A stretch of 64,000 nucleotides of DNA, taken from NCBI GenBank assembly GCA_963658085.1, contig CAVKOU010000003.1:66866-130865 (forward strand). The letters run 5' to 3'. The position numbers and the translations under genes were made by a program. The stretch comes from CAKRJP01 sp963658085 (GTDB taxonomy: Bacteria; Bacillota; Clostridia; Lachnospirales; Lachnospiraceae). This document shows, in pieces, positions 32,888 through 41,652 of the stretch (its first letter is position 1; the number at the start of each line of letters is the position of its first letter). The notes beneath the pieces were generated by a model. It ran no database searches. It was not told the origin of the DNA and saw only the letters and a program-made list of their open reading frames with translations.

Positions 32888-33745
32888 TTAAGACTCTAGG
32901 TATTCCATTAAAGAGTTAAATTGTCTCTTCATCAAGCGATATCCATGAAGGTAAAAATGTGTCAAGGCCTCCGGATCTTGCTCAATTCTGGAAACGGTCG
33001 GGATCAGCGGACGGATCACAAAAACCTTTCCCTCATCCTCCAACTGTTCCACCTGCTCAAGCTGATGATTGTAAATCTCACTGCGTTTGATGGCAGTCTC
33101 TACTAGTTTTGGATATTTCTTATAGTAGCGCTGATACAATTTTGCTACAGACTTTTTGATAGGCTTCTTGCGATAACCGGCATTTCTAGTTAAGATCAAG
33201 ACATTTTTCTCATTTCCAATCTCCAGGGCACGTTCCACAGGAATGGAATCTGCGATTCCTCCGTCTAAATAAGGCACCCCGTCCACATTCACCACCGGCG
33301 CAAGAAGTGGCATACTGCTGGAACCTCTGCAAAGTTTCATGAGACGCTCCTTATCACTTCTCTCATCCAGATATTCAGCCTTACCGGTCTCACAATTGGT
33401 AAGAACGATATCGCAATTCATTTCTGATGAAAAATAAGTCTCGAAATCAAATGGAAATGTCTCGTATGGATAGGTCCCAAAAATCTTCTCCATATCCATA
33501 ATACTCTTCTCTTTAATAAATCTCGGGATGCTATTTAGATAACGATTCTCCTCTTTTTTCGGAATCATGCAATTCTTTGTTCTCTCCGGCTGCTTCGATA
33601 CATAATCCACGGCATTACAAGAACCTGCACTTACACCGATTACGTGGGACAGGTAAACATCCTGTTCCATGAGATAATCTAAAACTCCGGAGGTAAATAC
33701 ACCTCTCACAGAGCCTCCTTCCAAAACCATTGTTCCCTTTATCAT
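32888..33745 (-). CDS. Patatin-like phospholipase (RssA/YjjU type)
   Basis: 285 residues from the ATG at 33745, chosen because AGGAGA precedes it (an ATG at 33766 lies upstream of that SD). Patatin Ser-Asp dyad: oxyanion loop EGGSVRGVFTSG, nucleophile in GVSAGS, and catalytic Asp in YLDGGIADSIPV. Predicted cytosolic lipid acyl hydrolase. Ends against a bidirectional terminator. Confidence 0.9.
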   Translation of the reverse strand: MIKGTMVLEGGSVRGVFTSGVLDYLMEQDVYLSHVIGVSAGSCNAVDYVSKQPERTKNCMIPKKEENRYLNSIPRFIKEKSIMDMEKIFGTYPYETFPFDFETYFSSEMNCDIVLTNCETGKAEYLDERSDKERLMKLCRGSSSMPLLAPVVNVDGVPYLDGGIADSIPVERALEIGNEKNVLILTRNAGYRKKPIKKSVAKLYQRYYKKYPKLVETAIKRSEIYNHQLEQVEQLEDEGKVFVIRPLIPTVSRIEQDPEALTHFYLHGYRLMKRQFNSLMEYLES

Positions 33746-33856
33746 TATGATCACTCTCCTATTCATCTTTCACGTTACAGCCTCACATTTTCTCATATTT
33801 TCTCCTGGAAGCCATAACCATCCATCAACTGACGTTTCCTATTATATATCTTTTTC

Positions 33857-33885
33857 TTGCCTTTTGCCAACACATTTGCTATATT
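33857..33885 (+). promoter_or_regulatory. Promoter of the ABC-F gene
   Basis: -35 TTGCCT (33857-33862), 17-base spacer, extended -10 TG-C-TATATT (TATATT 33880-33885). The leader is about 50 bases with SD AGAGGATG. Confidence 0.65.
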
Positions 33886-33942
33886 AGCCATGTATGTGCA
33901 AAGATGTTTATTATTTTTATAGAAAAAAGAGGATGAATAACG

Positions 33943-35574
33943 ATGATCAGTACAAGTAATATCACACTTCGCGTAGGTAAAAAAGCACTTTTCGAAGATG
34001 TTAATATCAAATTTACCGAGGGAAACTGCTATGGTCTTATCGGTGCAAATGGTGCCGGAAAATCTACATTTCTTAAGATCTTATCCGGACAATTAGAGCC
34101 GTCTAAGGGAGAGGTTATCATCACTCCCGGTGAGCGTCTTTCCTTCCTGCAACAGGATCACTTTAAATATGACGAATATCCGGTTCTCGATACTGTTATG
34201 ATGGGAAATGCCCGTCTCTATGAGATTATGAAAGAGAAAGAGGCAATTTATGCAAAGGAAGATTTCACAGACGAGGATGGAATCAAGGCCAGTGAGTTAG
34301 AGGGAGAATTTGCATCCATGAACGGATGGGAAGCAGAATCTGACGCTGCTACCCTATTAAATGGTCTTGGCATTGATACCGAGCTTCACTATGAGATTAT
34401 GGGAAATTTAAACGGTCCGGAAAAGGTTAAGGTATTATTAGCTCAGGCATTATTCGGAAACCCGGATATCCTGCTTTTGGACGAGCCTACCAACCACTTG
34501 GACTTAGATGCCATCGCATGGTTGGAAGAATTCTTGATCAACTTCAACAATACCGTTATTGTAGTATCCCATGACCGTTACTTCTTAAATAAGGTCTGCA
34601 CTCAGATCGCAGATATCGATTACGGTAAGATCAAGCTTTACGCCGGTAACTACGATTTCTGGTATGAGTCCAGTCAGCTTTTGATCCGTCAGATGAAGGA
34701 AGCAAACAAAAAGAAAGAAGAGAAGATCAAGGAATTACAGGACTTTATTTCCAGATTTAGCGCTAACGCTTCTAAGTCTAAACAAGCAACCTCCAGAAAA
34801 CGTGCCCTGGAGAAGATTCAATTAGATGACATTCAGCCATCCAGCCGTAAGTATCCATATATCGACTTCCGTCCAAACCGCGAGATTGGAAACGAAGTAT
34901 TAATGGTTGAAGGATTAAGCAAGACCATCGACGGCGAAAAGGTATTAGATAACATTTCCTTTACCTTAGGTCGTGAAGACAAAGTTGCTTTTGTAGGAAG
35001 TAATGAGCTTGCAAAGACTACTCTCTTCCAGATTCTCATGGGCGAGATGGAACCGGACGAAGGAACCTATAAGTGGGGAATTACCACTTCTCAGGCATAC
35101 TTCCCATTAGACAGCACCGAGGACTTTGACAATGATTATACCATTGTAGAGTGGCTGACCCAGTACTCTGATGACAAGGACGTAACTTATGTTCGTGGAT
35201 TCCTTGGACGTATGCTCTTTGCCGGAGATGACGGTGTAAAACGAGTAAAGGTATTATCCGGAGGCGAGAAGGTTCGTTGTCTTCTCTCTAAGATGATGAT
35301 CTCCGGTGCAAATGTGCTGGTATTTGACGAGCCAACCAACCACTTGGATATGGAAAGTATTACCGCTCTCAACAATGGTATGATCAAATTCCCTGGGGTT
35401 ATTTTATTTAGTTCCAGAGACCACCAGATTGTACAGACTACCGCAAATCGTATTATGGAGATTGTTCCAGGCGGAAAACTTATTGATAAGATTACTACCT
35501 ATGATGAGTATTTGGAAAGTGATGAGATGGCTAGAAAACGCCAGACTTATACCGTTCAGGAAGAGGATAATTAA
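33943..35574 (+). CDS. ykpA: ABC-F family ATPase, YkpA/YbiT type, with one degenerate ATP site
   Basis: 543 residues, no membrane domain; two ABC domains joined by a charged linker (about 245-310). ABC1: Walker A GANGAGKST (34-42), Walker B ILLLDE, H-loop SHD (His210), but its signature reads LNGPE (156-160). ABC2: Walker A GSNELAKTT (352-360, Ala for the last Gly), Walker B VLVFDE, signature LSGGE (438-442), and H-loop SRD with Arg492 for His. All deviations fall in the composite site formed by ABC2 Walker A/H-loop and the ABC1 signature; the other site is intact. ABC-F proteins act on ribosomes. A degenerate second site is, as I recall, common in this subfamily; the Arg may be special. Confidence 0.9.
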   Translation: MISTSNITLRVGKKALFEDVNIKFTEGNCYGLIGANGAGKSTFLKILSGQLEPSKGEVIITPGERLSFLQQDHFKYDEYPVLDTVMMGNARLYEIMKEKEAIYAKEDFTDEDGIKASELEGEFASMNGWEAESDAATLLNGLGIDTELHYEIMGNLNGPEKVKVLLAQALFGNPDILLLDEPTNHLDLDAIAWLEEFLINFNNTVIVVSHDRYFLNKVCTQIADIDYGKIKLYAGNYDFWYESSQLLIRQMKEANKKKEEKIKELQDFISRFSANASKSKQATSRKRALEKIQLDDIQPSSRKYPYIDFRPNREIGNEVLMVEGLSKTIDGEKVLDNISFTLGREDKVAFVGSNELAKTTLFQILMGEMEPDEGTYKWGITTSQAYFPLDSTEDFDNDYTIVEWLTQYSDDKDVTYVRGFLGRMLFAGDDGVKRVKVLSGGEKVRCLLSKMMISGANVLVFDEPTNHLDMESITALNNGMIKFPGVILFSSRDHQIVQTTANRIMEIVPGGKLIDKITTYDEYLESDEMARKRQTYTVQEEDN

Positions 35575-35636
35575 TTCCTTATTGCATTATCGCATCAAAT
35601 GAGCAAGATATAATTTTATAAAAACGGACACAACGC

Positions 35637-35712
35637 GGGAGCGGGATATGTCTGTAACAAACACACTGCGTTTCCTACTCGCAATCGTTTGTTACAGATA
35701 CATTCCGCTCCC
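35637..35712. repeat. Long imperfect inverted repeat (76 bases)
   Basis: 26-base arms (35637-35662 and 35687-35712) with three mismatches, enclosing a 24-base loop that has its own TGCG/CGCA pair. It lies between the convergent ABC-F and phosphatase genes. There is no T run at either end, so it is not a standard terminator; it may be a REP/MITE-like element or RNA-stabilising hairpin. Confidence 0.75.
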
Positions 35713-35772
35713 TGTTATGCTTCGTATCAAAAATTCACTTCTACACATTCAATACTATAGAATACCAGATTT

Positions 35773-36408
35773 CTATACATGCCAGTCTTCTACTTCATCG
35801 TCATAATATACCTGGTTTTCAAACTGAATTTTATAGTTTCCATCTGTGACTTCCACACAGGTAACGGCACAGTTTTTATGTACTCCCACCTGCCAGAAAT
35901 CTTCCAAGGAATTCCCTTTGATCAGGGTCAACAATGCGGCCAGGGCCACTCCGTGAGTAGAGATCAGAATATTCTTATCTATGTATTCCGGAATATTTAC
36001 AATCTCATTTAAAAAATCTTTGCTGCGATTCAGAAGTTCTTCGTAGCTCTCTCCGCCCTCTGGGGCTACATATTTCTCCGGATGATTAAATCCTTCCCGG
36101 TAATTTTCTAAATCCTCATCCGAGGAATCTGATAAATCCTTTCCCTCGTAAACTCCAAAAGACATCTCAAGGAGTCTCTCATCTTCAATGATTTTGACGT
36201 TTCTTCCCTCTAAGACAAGTTCAGCTGTTCGCTTTGCACGACCCAGAGGGCTGGTATAACATACTGCAAAAGGAATATTTTTAAGTCCTTCTTTTGTTTT
36301 TCTTGCCAATTCCTCCCCAAAATCATTTAAAGGAATTTCTACCTGACCTTGCAATCTACGAATCACATTCCAGTCTGTCTGCCCATGGCGAATAAAATAT
36401 AGTTTCAT
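35773..36408 (-). CDS. Histidine phosphatase family protein (phosphoglycerate mutase-like)
   Basis: 211 residues with the phosphohistidine motif FIRHGQTDWN at the N-terminus, YTSPLGRAKRTAELV, MSFGVYEGKD, the second-half PEGGESYEELLNR, and the late active-site His in ISTHGVALAALL. It may be a cofactor-dependent mutase or, more likely from divergence, a broad phosphatase. SD GGAGGT. Convergent with the ABC-F gene. Confidence 0.88.
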   Translation of the reverse strand: MKLYFIRHGQTDWNVIRRLQGQVEIPLNDFGEELARKTKEGLKNIPFAVCYTSPLGRAKRTAELVLEGRNVKIIEDERLLEMSFGVYEGKDLSDSSDEDLENYREGFNHPEKYVAPEGGESYEELLNRSKDFLNEIVNIPEYIDKNILISTHGVALAALLTLIKGNSLEDFWQVGVHKNCAVTCVEVTDGNYKIQFENQVYYDDEVEDWHV

Positions 36409-36480
36409 AGTACACCTCCAACTGTCTTTGATTATAGCTTAGAGACGAGAACTTTTCCATAGGCATCGCCCCTTCTTCTA

Positions 36481-36489
36481 TGCTATAAT
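36481..36489 (+). promoter_or_regulatory. Extended -10 promoter of luxS
   Basis: TG-C-TATAAT (36481-36489). The -35 is not convincing. A small hairpin ACTATG-ATT-CATAGT lies in the leader, about 20 bases before the SD. Confidence 0.5.
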
Positions 36490-36556
36490 CTAATGGTTGT
36501 GATCCGCAACTCATACTCACTATGATTCATAGTATAAAAAGATAAAGGAGACTACC

Positions 36557-37036
36557 ATGGAAAAAATCACAAGTTTTACTATTGATCACATTAAATTAGT
36601 ACCGGGGCTTTACGTTTCTCGCATTGATTATGTGAAGGATCAACCCGTTACCACTTTTGATATTCGTATCACTAACCCCAACGAAGAGCCGGTAATGAAT
36701 ACTGCCGAAGTTCATACTATCGAGCACCTGGCTGCTACTTTTCTTCGCAATCATCCAACATACAAGGATCAGGTCCTTTATTTCGGCCCTATGGGATGCA
36801 GAACCGGTTTTTATTTGCTCTTGGCTGACAAATATACCTCTGAGGATATTGTTCCTCTTATGAAGGAACTGTTTACTTTCATCTGTGAATTTCAAGGAGA
36901 GATTCCAGGAGCTTCTGCTAAAGATTGCGGTAATTACCTGGATATGAATCTTGGCACTGCTAAATATTATGCTAAGAAATATCTCACAGAGGTATTAAAC
37001 AATCCCCAAAAAGAGCAATTGAATTATCCTGCATAA
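36557..37036 (+). CDS. luxS: S-ribosylhomocysteine lyase LuxS
   Basis: Cleaves S-ribosylhomocysteine to homocysteine and DPD, the AI-2 precursor. 159 residues: metal ligands His53 and His57 (HTIEHLAATFLRN) and Cys124 (AKDCGNYLD); catalytic Glu56 and Cys81 (GPMGCRTGFY). SD AAAGGAG. Single-gene transcript. It belongs to the methionine cycle and connects with metA and folD in this window. Confidence 0.97.
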   Translation: MEKITSFTIDHIKLVPGLYVSRIDYVKDQPVTTFDIRITNPNEEPVMNTAEVHTIEHLAATFLRNHPTYKDQVLYFGPMGCRTGFYLLLADKYTSEDIVPLMKELFTFICEFQGEIPGASAKDCGNYLDMNLGTAKYYAKKYLTEVLNNPQKEQLNYPA

Positions 37037-37097
37037 TGTTTTATCGCAGACTTCGTTTTTGTATAACAAAATAGGACCGATTTTTATTGCACAAAAA

Positions 37098-37130
37098 AGC
37101 GTCAGAATCGATATTCTCGATTCTGACGCT
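37098..37130. terminator. Bidirectional terminator between luxS and rplT
   Basis: Perfect 14-bp stem (37098-37111 / 37117-37130) with a 5-base loop and A/T tracts on both sides. Confidence 0.95.
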
Positions 37131-37179
37131 CTATTTTTATCACTATCTAAAATAGTGAATCTATCTTTACTTTAACAGA

Positions 37180-37536
37180 TTAAGCTAATTTGCTCTTTGC
37201 TGTCTCTACAAGTGTTGCAAATCCTGCTGCATCGTTTACTGCCATCTCTGCAAGCATCTTTCTGTTGATGTCAATTCCTGCAACCTTTAATCCGTGCATA
37301 AGCTTGCTGTAAGAAAGTCCGTTGATTCTTGCTGCTGCATTGATACGAGCGATCCAAAGCTGACGCATCTGTCTCTTGCGCTGTTTTCTACCTGCATATG
37401 CAGATGTAAGAGCTCTCATTACAGACTGCTTAGCTACTCTGTACTGCTTAGAACGTGCTCCTCTGTATCCCTTTGCTAACTTTAATGTTCTATTATGTTT
37501 CTTCTTTGCGTTTAATCCGCCTTTAATTCTTGCCAT
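37180..37536 (-). CDS. rplT: 50S ribosomal protein L20
   Basis: 118 residues: ARIKGGLNAKKKHNRTLKLAKGYRGARS at the N-terminus, then RKQRKRQMRQLWIARINAAAR. Early-assembly protein and autoregulator of the infC operon in Firmicutes, which fits the attenuator in the infC leader. SD GGAGGAT. Confidence 0.97.
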   Translation of the reverse strand: MARIKGGLNAKKKHNRTLKLAKGYRGARSKQYRVAKQSVMRALTSAYAGRKQRKRQMRQLWIARINAAARINGLSYSKLMHGLKVAGIDINRKMLAEMAVNDAAGFATLVETAKSKLA

Positions 37537-37574
37537 TCTTAATATCCTCCTTCAATACTGTACTGTACCTTATC

Positions 37575-37772
37575 TTATAGATATGGTAATACTTTCTTCA
37601 TGTTCTTTACATTTGTCTCATCAGTGATGATGGATTTTCTAAGATTTCTCTTTCTCTTTGTAGACTTCTTAGTTAAGATATGGCTCTTGTAAGCTTTATT
37701 TCTTTTTAATTTTCCTGTACCTGTCTTTTTGAAGCGCTTTGCAGCTGCTCTATTAGTTTTGATTTTTGGCAT
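37575..37772 (-). CDS. rpmI: 50S ribosomal protein L35
   Basis: 65 residues, highly basic: PKIKTNRAAAKRFKKTGTGKLKR, SHILTKKSTKRKRNLR. Middle gene of infC-rpmI-rplT with SD AAGGAGG. Confidence 0.97.
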   Translation of the reverse strand: MPKIKTNRAAAKRFKKTGTGKLKRNKAYKSHILTKKSTKRKRNLRKSIITDETNVKNMKKVLPYL

Positions 37773-37805
37773 AATATGTTCCTCCTTAAGAAATAATATA
37801 TATTT

Positions 37806-38312
37806 TTAACGTTTTTCAGTTAAAACCATGCTCATGCTACGGCCTTCCATCTTCGCCGGTTTCTCAACGGTTGCGATATCTGAAAGAGCCTCTGCAAAAT
37901 CATCCAGGATGTGCTTGCTCTGCTGTACATGAGCCATCTCACGTCCTCTGAATCGTAAGGTAACCTTTACCTTGTTACCCTTGCCGATGAACTTCTTTGC
38001 ATTGTTCATCTTTGTATTAAGATCATTGGTATCAATGTTTGGGGACAAACGAACCTCTTTGATCTCGACAGTCTTCTGTTTCTTCTTTGCTTCTTTTTCT
38101 TTTCTTGCAGCCTCGTAACGATACTTACCATAATCGATAATCTTACATACCGGCGGCTGTGCCTTAGGAGCAATCTTAACAAGGTCTAACTCTGCTTCCT
38201 GGGCTAACTTCATGGCCTCTCTGGAAGACATAATTCCTAGCTGCTCTCCATCCTGTCCGATTACTCGAACTTCCTTGTCTCTGATCTGTCCGTTAATCAT
38301 TAATTCGCTAAT
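37806..38312 (-). CDS. infC: Translation initiation factor IF-3 (AUU start)
   Basis: Prevents subunit joining and checks the start codon. The frame is open to 38357, but GGAGGTG (38320-38326) is placed seven bases before an ATT codon at 38312, giving ISELMINGQIRDKEVRVIG, the usual IF-3 N-terminus; the first ATG inside is at 38300. An AUU start is the conserved device by which IF-3 represses its own translation. Two domains joined by a Lys-rich linker (KEKEAKKKQK); C-terminal LRFRGREMAH. First gene of infC-rpmI-rplT. Confidence 0.93.
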   Translation of the reverse strand: MSELMINGQIRDKEVRVIGQDGEQLGIMSSREAMKLAQEAELDLVKIAPKAQPPVCKIIDYGKYRYEAARKEKEAKKKQKTVEIKEVRLSPNIDTNDLNTKMNNAKKFIGKGNKVKVTLRFRGREMAHVQQSKHILDDFAEALSDIATVEKPAKMEGRSMSMVLTEKR

Positions 38313-38343
38313 TGTCTCGCACCTCCAATGCATATTGTAAAAA

Positions 38344-38460
38344 AAGTGGATAGCCATAGACTATCCACTTAATATCTGCATAACAAAATCATATCCTATC
38401 ATTTGTCATATTCAATATCAAACCATTAGTCACTCAATCGTGCTACGGTGAGAGTGGATA
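38344..38460 (-). promoter_or_regulatory. infC leader attenuator (L20-type)
   Basis: A terminator hairpin (10-bp arms 38361-38370 and 38344-38353, then T run) lies in the leader only about 25 bases before the infC SD. The 5' arm AAGTGGATAG can instead pair with TATCCACT earlier in the transcript (38453-38460), which duplicates the hairpin's 3' arm. This is a terminator/antiterminator switch, matching known L20 control of this operon in Firmicutes. Confidence 0.82.
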
Positions 38461-38492
38461 CTCTACTTTATTTATTGCCTCACGCAACAACT

Positions 38493-38521
38493 AATTTACC
38501 ATAGGCGAATCTGCTTGTCAA
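38493..38521 (-). promoter_or_regulatory. Promoter of the infC-rpmI-rplT operon
   Basis: Minus strand: -35 TTGACA (38516-38521), 17-base spacer, -10 TAAATT (38493-38498). It gives a leader of about 170 bases before infC, enough for the attenuator. Confidence 0.75.
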
Positions 38522-38528
38522 GAACTTT

Positions 38529-39404
38529 TTATTTATAATTTCGATCTCCACCCATGCAAAAAACCGCCAATACTCCGGGACCTGTATGTCCACCGATCAC
38601 ATTTCCTATATTATTAATGAGAACTTCCTTAATTCCCATCTTCTCACGCACAAGATCTGCCATGTATTCTGCCTCTTCCAGGCAATCTCCGTGGGTAATC
38701 ATTGCCAGATCATTCTCCTTCCAACAAGCCGCCTGAGCCGCTGCAGTCTCTACCAGTTTATGGATTGATTTTTTTCGACCTCTCACCTGGCCTACCATCT
38801 GAAGAGATCCGTCATAATCCACATTCAGGACAGGTTTAATCTGTACCAAAGTTCCCATGATTGCCACTGCCTTGGAAACGCGACCACCACGATGTAAATG
38901 ATTCAAGTCATCTACCGTAAAATTATGACATACATGCATCTTATGGCTTTCTGCCCATTCAGCCGCTGCCTCTATGCTATATCCTTCTGACTGGCGTTTT
39001 AAAACATAGTAAAGAAGTAATCCCTCTCCCATGCAGGCACACTTGGTATCAACCACAATAATCTTGCGTTCCGGATATTCTTCCTGTAGCTCCTCAGCAG
39101 CAATGCGCATGCTATTATAAGTTCCACTAAGGGCAGAAGAAAATGCCAAATGCAAAATATCTTTTCCCTCTTTTAAGATAGCCTCCAGACCTTCCTTCGC
39201 TTCTTCCGGATTAATCTGAGAAGTTACCGGAAGCTCTCCTTTTCTCATAAGATCAAAGAACTCCTTGGAACTATATCCGGTACGATCTAAATATGTTTTA
39301 TTATTAATTGTATAATGCAGCGGAAAAACCGGAATCCCTTTATCTTCCACCCATGCGGCAGGTAAATCCACTGTACTATTTACAGTAACTACATAATCAC
39401 TCAT
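38529..39404 (-). CDS. DegV family fatty-acid-binding protein
   Basis: 291 residues with the DegV two-domain pattern: VTVNSTVDLP at the N-terminus, VTSQINPEEAKEGLEAIL, FSSALSGTYNSMRIAAEEL (fatty-acid carboxylate-binding Ser/Thr region), VDTKCACMGEGLL, and C-terminal GNVIGGHTGPGVLAVFCMG. Family members carry fatty acids, some for FakA-type kinases. It is 20 bases downstream of dut on the same strand. Confidence 0.9.
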   Translation of the reverse strand: MSDYVVTVNSTVDLPAAWVEDKGIPVFPLHYTINNKTYLDRTGYSSKEFFDLMRKGELPVTSQINPEEAKEGLEAILKEGKDILHLAFSSALSGTYNSMRIAAEELQEEYPERKIIVVDTKCACMGEGLLLYYVLKRQSEGYSIEAAAEWAESHKMHVCHNFTVDDLNHLHRGGRVSKAVAIMGTLVQIKPVLNVDYDGSLQMVGQVRGRKKSIHKLVETAAAQAACWKENDLAMITHGDCLEEAEYMADLVREKMGIKEVLINNIGNVIGGHTGPGVLAVFCMGGDRNYK

Positions 39405-39424
39405 CCAAACGCTTCCTTTCCTAC

Positions 39425-39940
39425 CTACTTGGTTGTACTTCCAAATCCACCATTACGGACGTCTGTTACATCATCATCTATAGTAATACCATATTCAATA
39501 AAAATCCCCTGCATAAATCCTGTACCTGCCGGAATCTCTACTGTCTTGTTTTCATTACTGTCATTGGTAATCTTTGCAAAAATGTGTCCTTCGTTATCTG
39601 AATAAAAATAATCACTGTCAATAATACCTACAGTATTGTTTAGTTGTAAGCGATACTTAAATCCCAAACCGCTTCTAGGATAAAGCTTCAACACCCAATC
39701 GTTCTCCATCTTTGCCCTGATGCCTGTAGGAACCTTAAGGGTCTCACCCGGTGCTAATTTCAGAGAAACAGGAGCAAAGAAATCATATCCCGCAGACCCT
39801 GAAGTAGCTCTCCTTGGAAACTTGATCTCCTCATAGACCTTACGAATTTCCTCATCCATAGTTTCTCCATAGGTATCAAGGTAAGCTTCTTTGTATTGTT
39901 CAAAACTTATTTTCATAAATTCTGCGATTCTCTTTGCCAT
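39425..39940 (-). CDS. dut: dUTP diphosphatase
   Basis: Hydrolyses dUTP to dUMP and PPi, keeping uracil out of DNA. 171 residues: an N-terminal helical extension (1-45), then the dUTPase motifs ATSGSAGYDFFA (1), PRSGLGF (2), GIIDSDY (3), GFMQGIF (4, unusual for the R-x-A-Q consensus) and RNGGFGST (5). SD AAGGAG. Followed by degV; the ABC transporter genes lie upstream with no clear terminator between. Confidence 0.93.
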   Translation of the reverse strand: MAKRIAEFMKISFEQYKEAYLDTYGETMDEEIRKVYEEIKFPRRATSGSAGYDFFAPVSLKLAPGETLKVPTGIRAKMENDWVLKLYPRSGLGFKYRLQLNNTVGIIDSDYFYSDNEGHIFAKITNDSNENKTVEIPAGTGFMQGIFIEYGITIDDDVTDVRNGGFGSTTK

Positions 39941-39984
39941 TTTCTATACTCCTTCAACGGTTTAAGACAATGTGTCCCTGCCTG

Positions 39985-40758
39985 TTAATTACCGCACTCT
40001 ATACTGATTTCGTTAAAGAGTTTTAAAATCTCATCTACACTCATCCGGCTTTTTTCTTCCGCCTTCTTATCGAGAATTGCCTCTCCCTGGTGCATCATCA
40101 CCAGACGATTCCCATACTCCACCGCATACCTTAGATTGTGGGTTACCATGATGGTAGTTAATTTCTTCTCTTTTACGATCTTGTCTGTCAGTTCCATAAT
40201 AAGCTCTGCTGTCTTAGGGTCAAGAGCCGCTGTATGTTCATCTAAGATCAAAAACTCAATCGGAGTCAAGGTAGACATAAGGAGCGCCATAGCCTGACGC
40301 TGTCCTCCGGAAAGGACTCCTACTTTCATATCCAGCTTATCTTCCAGCCCAAGGTTTAGCTGACGCAACTGCTCTTTGTAATATTCAATACGAGCCTTGT
40401 TGGTACCTCGGCCCAATCCGTAAATCTTCCCCTTATTGTCCGCTAAGGACATATTCTCCAATATGGTCATAGAAGGACAAGTCCCCATAGCCGGATTTTG
40501 ATAAACCCTTCCGATTTTAGAACTTCTCTGAAATTCTTTTAGCTTTCCAATGTCCTGACCGTCCACAAGAATCTGTCCGGAATCTACCGGAATACTTCCA
40601 CATATAAGATTCAACATAGAAGTTTTTCCCGATCCATTACTTCCTACTACGGAAACAAATTCCCCATCTTCAATCTTTAAATTAAATCCATTGAACAGAC
40701 ACATTTCATTTACTGTTCCAGGATTATAATACTTCATTATATCTTTTAATTCAAGCAT
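39985..40758 (-). CDS. trpZ: ABC transporter ATP-binding protein, TrpZ type
   Basis: 257 residues: Walker A GSNGSGKTS (about 39-47), Q-loop VYQNPA, signature LSGGQRQ, Walker B FLILDEHTAALD (unusual His after DE), H-loop THNLR. Energises the import of the substrate bound by the lipoprotein. Its start overlaps the permease gene by 8 bases. The tryptophan assignment rests on the upstream T-box. Confidence 0.85.
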   Translation of the reverse strand: MLELKDIMKYYNPGTVNEMCLFNGFNLKIEDGEFVSVVGSNGSGKTSMLNLICGSIPVDSGQILVDGQDIGKLKEFQRSSKIGRVYQNPAMGTCPSMTILENMSLADNKGKIYGLGRGTNKARIEYYKEQLRQLNLGLEDKLDMKVGVLSGGQRQAMALLMSTLTPIEFLILDEHTAALDPKTAELIMELTDKIVKEKKLTTIMVTHNLRYAVEYGNRLVMMHQGEAILDKKAEEKSRMSVDEILKLFNEISIECGN

Positions 40759-41632
40759 TTCCCTTCACCTTAGTCTTTCTTCCATTGCTGATGATCAAAA
40801 TTACCAGGAACAATACTGCCGTGATCAATTTCATGGCCTGAGGCTCAAAATTCTTAAGAGCAATGGCCACGCAAGCCTTGTAAATAATAGATCCAATGAG
40901 AACCGCTGTTGTTGTTTTTACAAAGGTTATTTTCTTAAAAATACTGATTCCGATGATCACACTGGCAAGTCCGATGACCATGGCTCCGGTACCGGAGGAA
41001 ATCTCAAATACACGCTCCTCTTGGGCAAAGATACATCCAGACAAGCATACCAACCCGTTGGATATCGCAAGCCCCATAATCTTTACATTTCCCTCCGCCT
41101 TGGCCAGGGATGTAACCAACTTCGGATTATCTCCTACCGCTCGTAGCAAATATCCGGATTTCGTCTCCATGTAAAGATCTAAAAGAACTTTACAGATGAT
41201 TGCCAAAATCAAAACCACGATTACTGTCTTATAGGAAGATAAAGATTCCGGAAAGATTCCATTGATAAAGCTGTTATTAAAGATAGTCTCCTTGGAAAAC
41301 AAAGGAACATTGGAGGAACCTGCAATATACAGGTTGATGGTCCAAAGCCCTGTCATCATAATTACTCCGGATAACAGATCTCTGACTTTACATTTTACAT
41401 GAATAAAACCGGTACAGATACCGGCAAGTACTCCCACAAAAAAAGCGATGGGAAGTGTTAAGTATGGATTCATTCCCCGTGTAATAAGAGCGGCAGTTAC
41501 TGCCGCTCCTAAAGGGAAACTTCCATCTACAGTAAGATCCGGGAAGTTCAATATCTTATAAGTAATATAAAGTCCCAAACCTAAAATTCCATAAATTAAT
41601 CCTTGTTCGATTATGGTAATTGCAAAACTCAT
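40751..41632 (-). CDS. trpY: ABC transporter permease, TrpY type
   Basis: About 293 residues, at least eight hydrophobic segments, LivH/BPD-like permease pattern (GLYITYKILNFPDLTVDGSFPLG near the N-terminus; VGDNPKLVTSLAKAEG cytoplasmic loop). AAAGGAG touches an ATG at 41638 but is six bases from the ATG at 41632, so the latter is preferred. Middle gene of the three-gene transporter operon. Confidence 0.86.
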   Translation of the reverse strand: MSFAITIIEQGLIYGILGLGLYITYKILNFPDLTVDGSFPLGAAVTAALITRGMNPYLTLPIAFFVGVLAGICTGFIHVKCKVRDLLSGVIMMTGLWTINLYIAGSSNVPLFSKETIFNNSFINGIFPESLSSYKTVIVVLILAIICKVLLDLYMETKSGYLLRAVGDNPKLVTSLAKAEGNVKIMGLAISNGLVCLSGCIFAQEERVFEISSGTGAMVIGLASVIIGISIFKKITFVKTTTAVLIGSIIYKACVAIALKNFEPQAMKLITAVLFLVILIISNGRKTKVKGNA

Positions 41633-41652
41633 GGACATCTCCTTTTTATTTT

